A stretch of 8,143 nucleotides of DNA from Treponema sp. Its GTDB lineage: Bacteria; Spirochaetota; Spirochaetia; Treponematales; Breznakiellaceae. The notes beneath the pieces were generated by a model, which saw nothing but the letters and a program-made list of their open reading frames with translations, had not been told where the DNA came from and did no database searches. Each line of letters begins with the position of its first letter. Within the stretch, counting starts at the first letter, position 1. Shown here in pieces: positions 7,353 to 8,143 of the stretch. The position numbers and the translations under genes were made by a program. The stretch covers positions 1 to 8,143 of the forward strand of contig WQZW01000051.1 of assembly GCA_009780545.1 (NCBI GenBank). The letters run 5' to 3'.

Positions 7353-7360
7353 AAAAGCAT

Positions 7361-7794
7361 ATGAGAAAGATGCTTTTGGCGATCCTGGCACCGGTGCTTT
7401 TTGCGGCATGCGCCTCGCCGTGGCCCAACTATTACACGGGTTTCGGCCATGAAGATGGAAGAAAGGCACTGGTGCGGATTGCGGAAGGGAAAGCCATTCT
7501 GACCGTCAATGCCCATGTCCTGCGGGACGTGTACTGGGGGGACCCAAGGACCCGCGAACCGTTCGACGAAAAAGACCAGTTCTTTCGGCCGGAACGAAAA
7601 CCAGAAACGAAACTTTCAGCCTTTCCTCAGGCGAGGAAAAAACCTTTCAAACAATACCTTCCGAAACGCTTGTCGTTCACATCGTCTCCGAGAACGGGGA
7701 AGACGTAAGGGTAATTAGCCGAAACTCCCGTGGGATCGAGACGGAATATGCGGTTTCCGGCAAGGATGTTTTCGGTATAAGGCTTGTGTTCTAA
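7361..7794 (+). pseudogene. Small lipoprotein gene broken by a one-base frameshift
   Basis: The 5' part reads a lipoprotein signal, MRKMLLAILAPVLFAAC (lipobox FAAC, Cys17), then SPWPNYYTGFGHEDGRKALV and onward. As written, this frame ends at TAA 7706-7708 after a low-quality basic tail. From about 7600 the -1 frame instead reads protein-like sequence (NETFSLSSGEEKTFQTIPSE, then LVVHIVSENGEDVRVISRNS, ending KDVFGIRLVF) to TAA 7792-7794. The segment spans 434 bases; adding one base near the AAAA at 7597-7600 joins both frames into 144 aa. The alternating strand-like pattern suggests a small beta-rich lipoprotein. No family recognised. A four-base A run is too short for a classic slippery site, so a mutation or assembly error is more likely than programmed frameshifting. 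Composition looks less GC-rich than gyrA. Confidence 0.65.
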
Positions 7795-7821
7795 AGGGGA
7801 TAATTCTACCTCCGTTCGTAA

Positions 7822-7861
7822 GGCTGTCGTTCAGCCGGGGGCTTGATAAAACAGCCGACAG
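7822..7861 (+). repeat. Overlapping short repeats around the R-M promoter
   Basis: GGCTG (7822-7826) pairs with CAGCC (7832-7836). GGCTGT (7822-7827) also pairs with ACAGCC (7851-7856), and CTGTCG (7824-7829) with CGACAG (7856-7861). CAGCCG occurs directly twice, at 7832 and 7852, on both sides of the -35 box. This could be an operator or alternative RNA folds; chance is possible for such short units. Confidence 0.3.
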
Positions 7862-7870
7862 GTCTATAAT
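7843..7870 (+). promoter_or_regulatory. Near-consensus promoter of the restriction-modification gene
   Basis: TTGATA (7843-7848), a 16-base spacer and a perfect TATAAT (7865-7870) precede ATG 7880. The predicted transcription start, about 7877, leaves a leader of roughly 3 bases and there is no Shine-Dalgarno, so the mRNA is effectively leaderless. Confidence 0.65.
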
Positions 7871-7879
7871 GATCCTACC

Positions 7880-8143
7880 ATGACCCGGGAAGCTGGAAAG
7901 GAAGCAGCGGCAAAGCTCGTCTCCGATTTCGAGAGAAACGAGCGACAGTACCTGTCCAAAAATTTCCAAGAGACCGAGACTCGGAACAGGTTCATCGATC
8001 CGTTTTTTTCGGCCCTGGGCTGGGACTTTCACCAGACGGATGTGGCTAGGAAATTTTGGGACGTTCACCGTGAATTTAGCCAGAAGGTCAACTCGACCAC
8101 CAAAAAGCCGGATTATGCGTTTAGGGTGAAGGAAGGTTCCAAG
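7880..8143 (+). CDS. Probable type IIG (Eco57I-like) restriction-modification protein, 5' part only
   Basis: The frame is open from ATG 7880 to the right edge, 88 codons. Residues 31-49 (ETETRNRFIDPFFSALGWD), then VHREFSQ (62-68) and TKKPDYAFRV (74-83), match the N-terminal nuclease region of large single-chain type IIG enzymes. In those enzymes the Asp in PDY is the first acidic residue of the PD-(D/E)xK site, followed soon by an ExK in a phrase like FFVEAKKPS, then an N6-adenine methyltransferase domain. The window ends before the ExK, so activity and the methylase cannot be seen. Such proteins cut and methylate DNA from one polypeptide. Composition is less GC-rich than gyrA, with codons such as TTT, AAT and GCA, fitting transfer. 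Alternatives are an HsdR-type N-terminal domain or a methylase-only relative. Confidence 0.75.
   Translation, partial: MTREAGKEAAAKLVSDFERNERQYLSKNFQETETRNRFIDPFFSALGWDFHQTDVARKFWDVHREFSQKVNSTTKKPDYAFRVKEGSK

Larger units (their letters stand above)
7258..7357 (+). repeat. Decayed partial duplicate of the downstream lipoprotein gene
   Basis: This spacer aligns collinearly by eye with 7394-7495 inside the next gene, at an offset of about 136-138 bases. The best block is 7327-7354 against 7465-7492, with 24 of 28 bases identical and all four differences transitions. A second block, 7306-7324 against 7440-7458, matches 15 of 19; a third, 7282-7291 against 7417-7426, matches 9 of 10. Small gaps separate the blocks. 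It is no longer an open copy, since stops interrupt it. The next gene's Shine-Dalgarno lies inside it. Confidence 0.55.

Noticed and set aside
7595..7602. Programmed -1 frameshift in the third lipoprotein gene
   Set aside because: The A-run is only four bases and does not make the XXXYYYZ heptamer in the right phase; a simple indel explains it better.
7509..7718. Third-frame ORF inside the frameshifted lipoprotein gene
   Set aside because: It is Arg/Ser/Gly-rich low-quality translation overlapping two better frames.

Overview
The window is a GC-rich bacterial chromosome segment centred on gyrA. Peptide-binding proteins, several small lipoproteins and the GyrA sequence style fit a spirochaete (Treponema/Spirochaeta-like). 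That assignment rests on memory of protein families, not on a search, so it is tentative.

Left part, minus strand: the first 12 codons of an unidentified gene run off the left edge (1-36). After a roughly 240-base spacer come two adjoining minus-strand genes, transcribed right to left: a 462-aa helical protein of unknown function (1918-3306), then an OppA-type solute-binding protein (276-1916). The 462-aa gene has a good sigma70-type promoter whose -10 box lies only 7 bases before the ATG, so its mRNA is probably leaderless. An inverted repeat begins at the oppA stop codon.

Middle, plus strand: a divergent spacer (3307-3653) holds a doubtful 73-aa minus-strand ORF and promoter signals. Then comes gyrA (best start GTG 3654), a complete DNA gyrase A subunit with catalytic Tyr, a GyrA-box and an acidic tail. 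It carries Leu at the position equivalent to E. coli Ser83. Two tandem paralogous lipoprotein genes follow. The first begins one base after the gyrA stop with its Shine-Dalgarno inside gyrA. The second has its own extended -10 promoter overlapping the stop codon of the first. Both look like META/HslJ domains that have lost the usual cysteines.

Right part, plus strand: base composition looks lower and the content more accessory. A third lipoprotein gene (7361-7794) is split by a one-base frameshift. The spacer before it contains a decayed partial copy of that gene's own 5' half, and this ghost copy now supplies its ribosome binding site. Finally, the 5' end of a probable type IIG (Eco57I-like) restriction-modification gene starts at 7880 behind a near-consensus promoter, again almost leaderless, and runs off the window.

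The points most worth following are the tandem cysteine-less META lipoproteins coupled to gyrA, the ghost duplication with its frameshifted parent, the two leaderless-type promoters, and the restriction-modification gene cut by the right edge.
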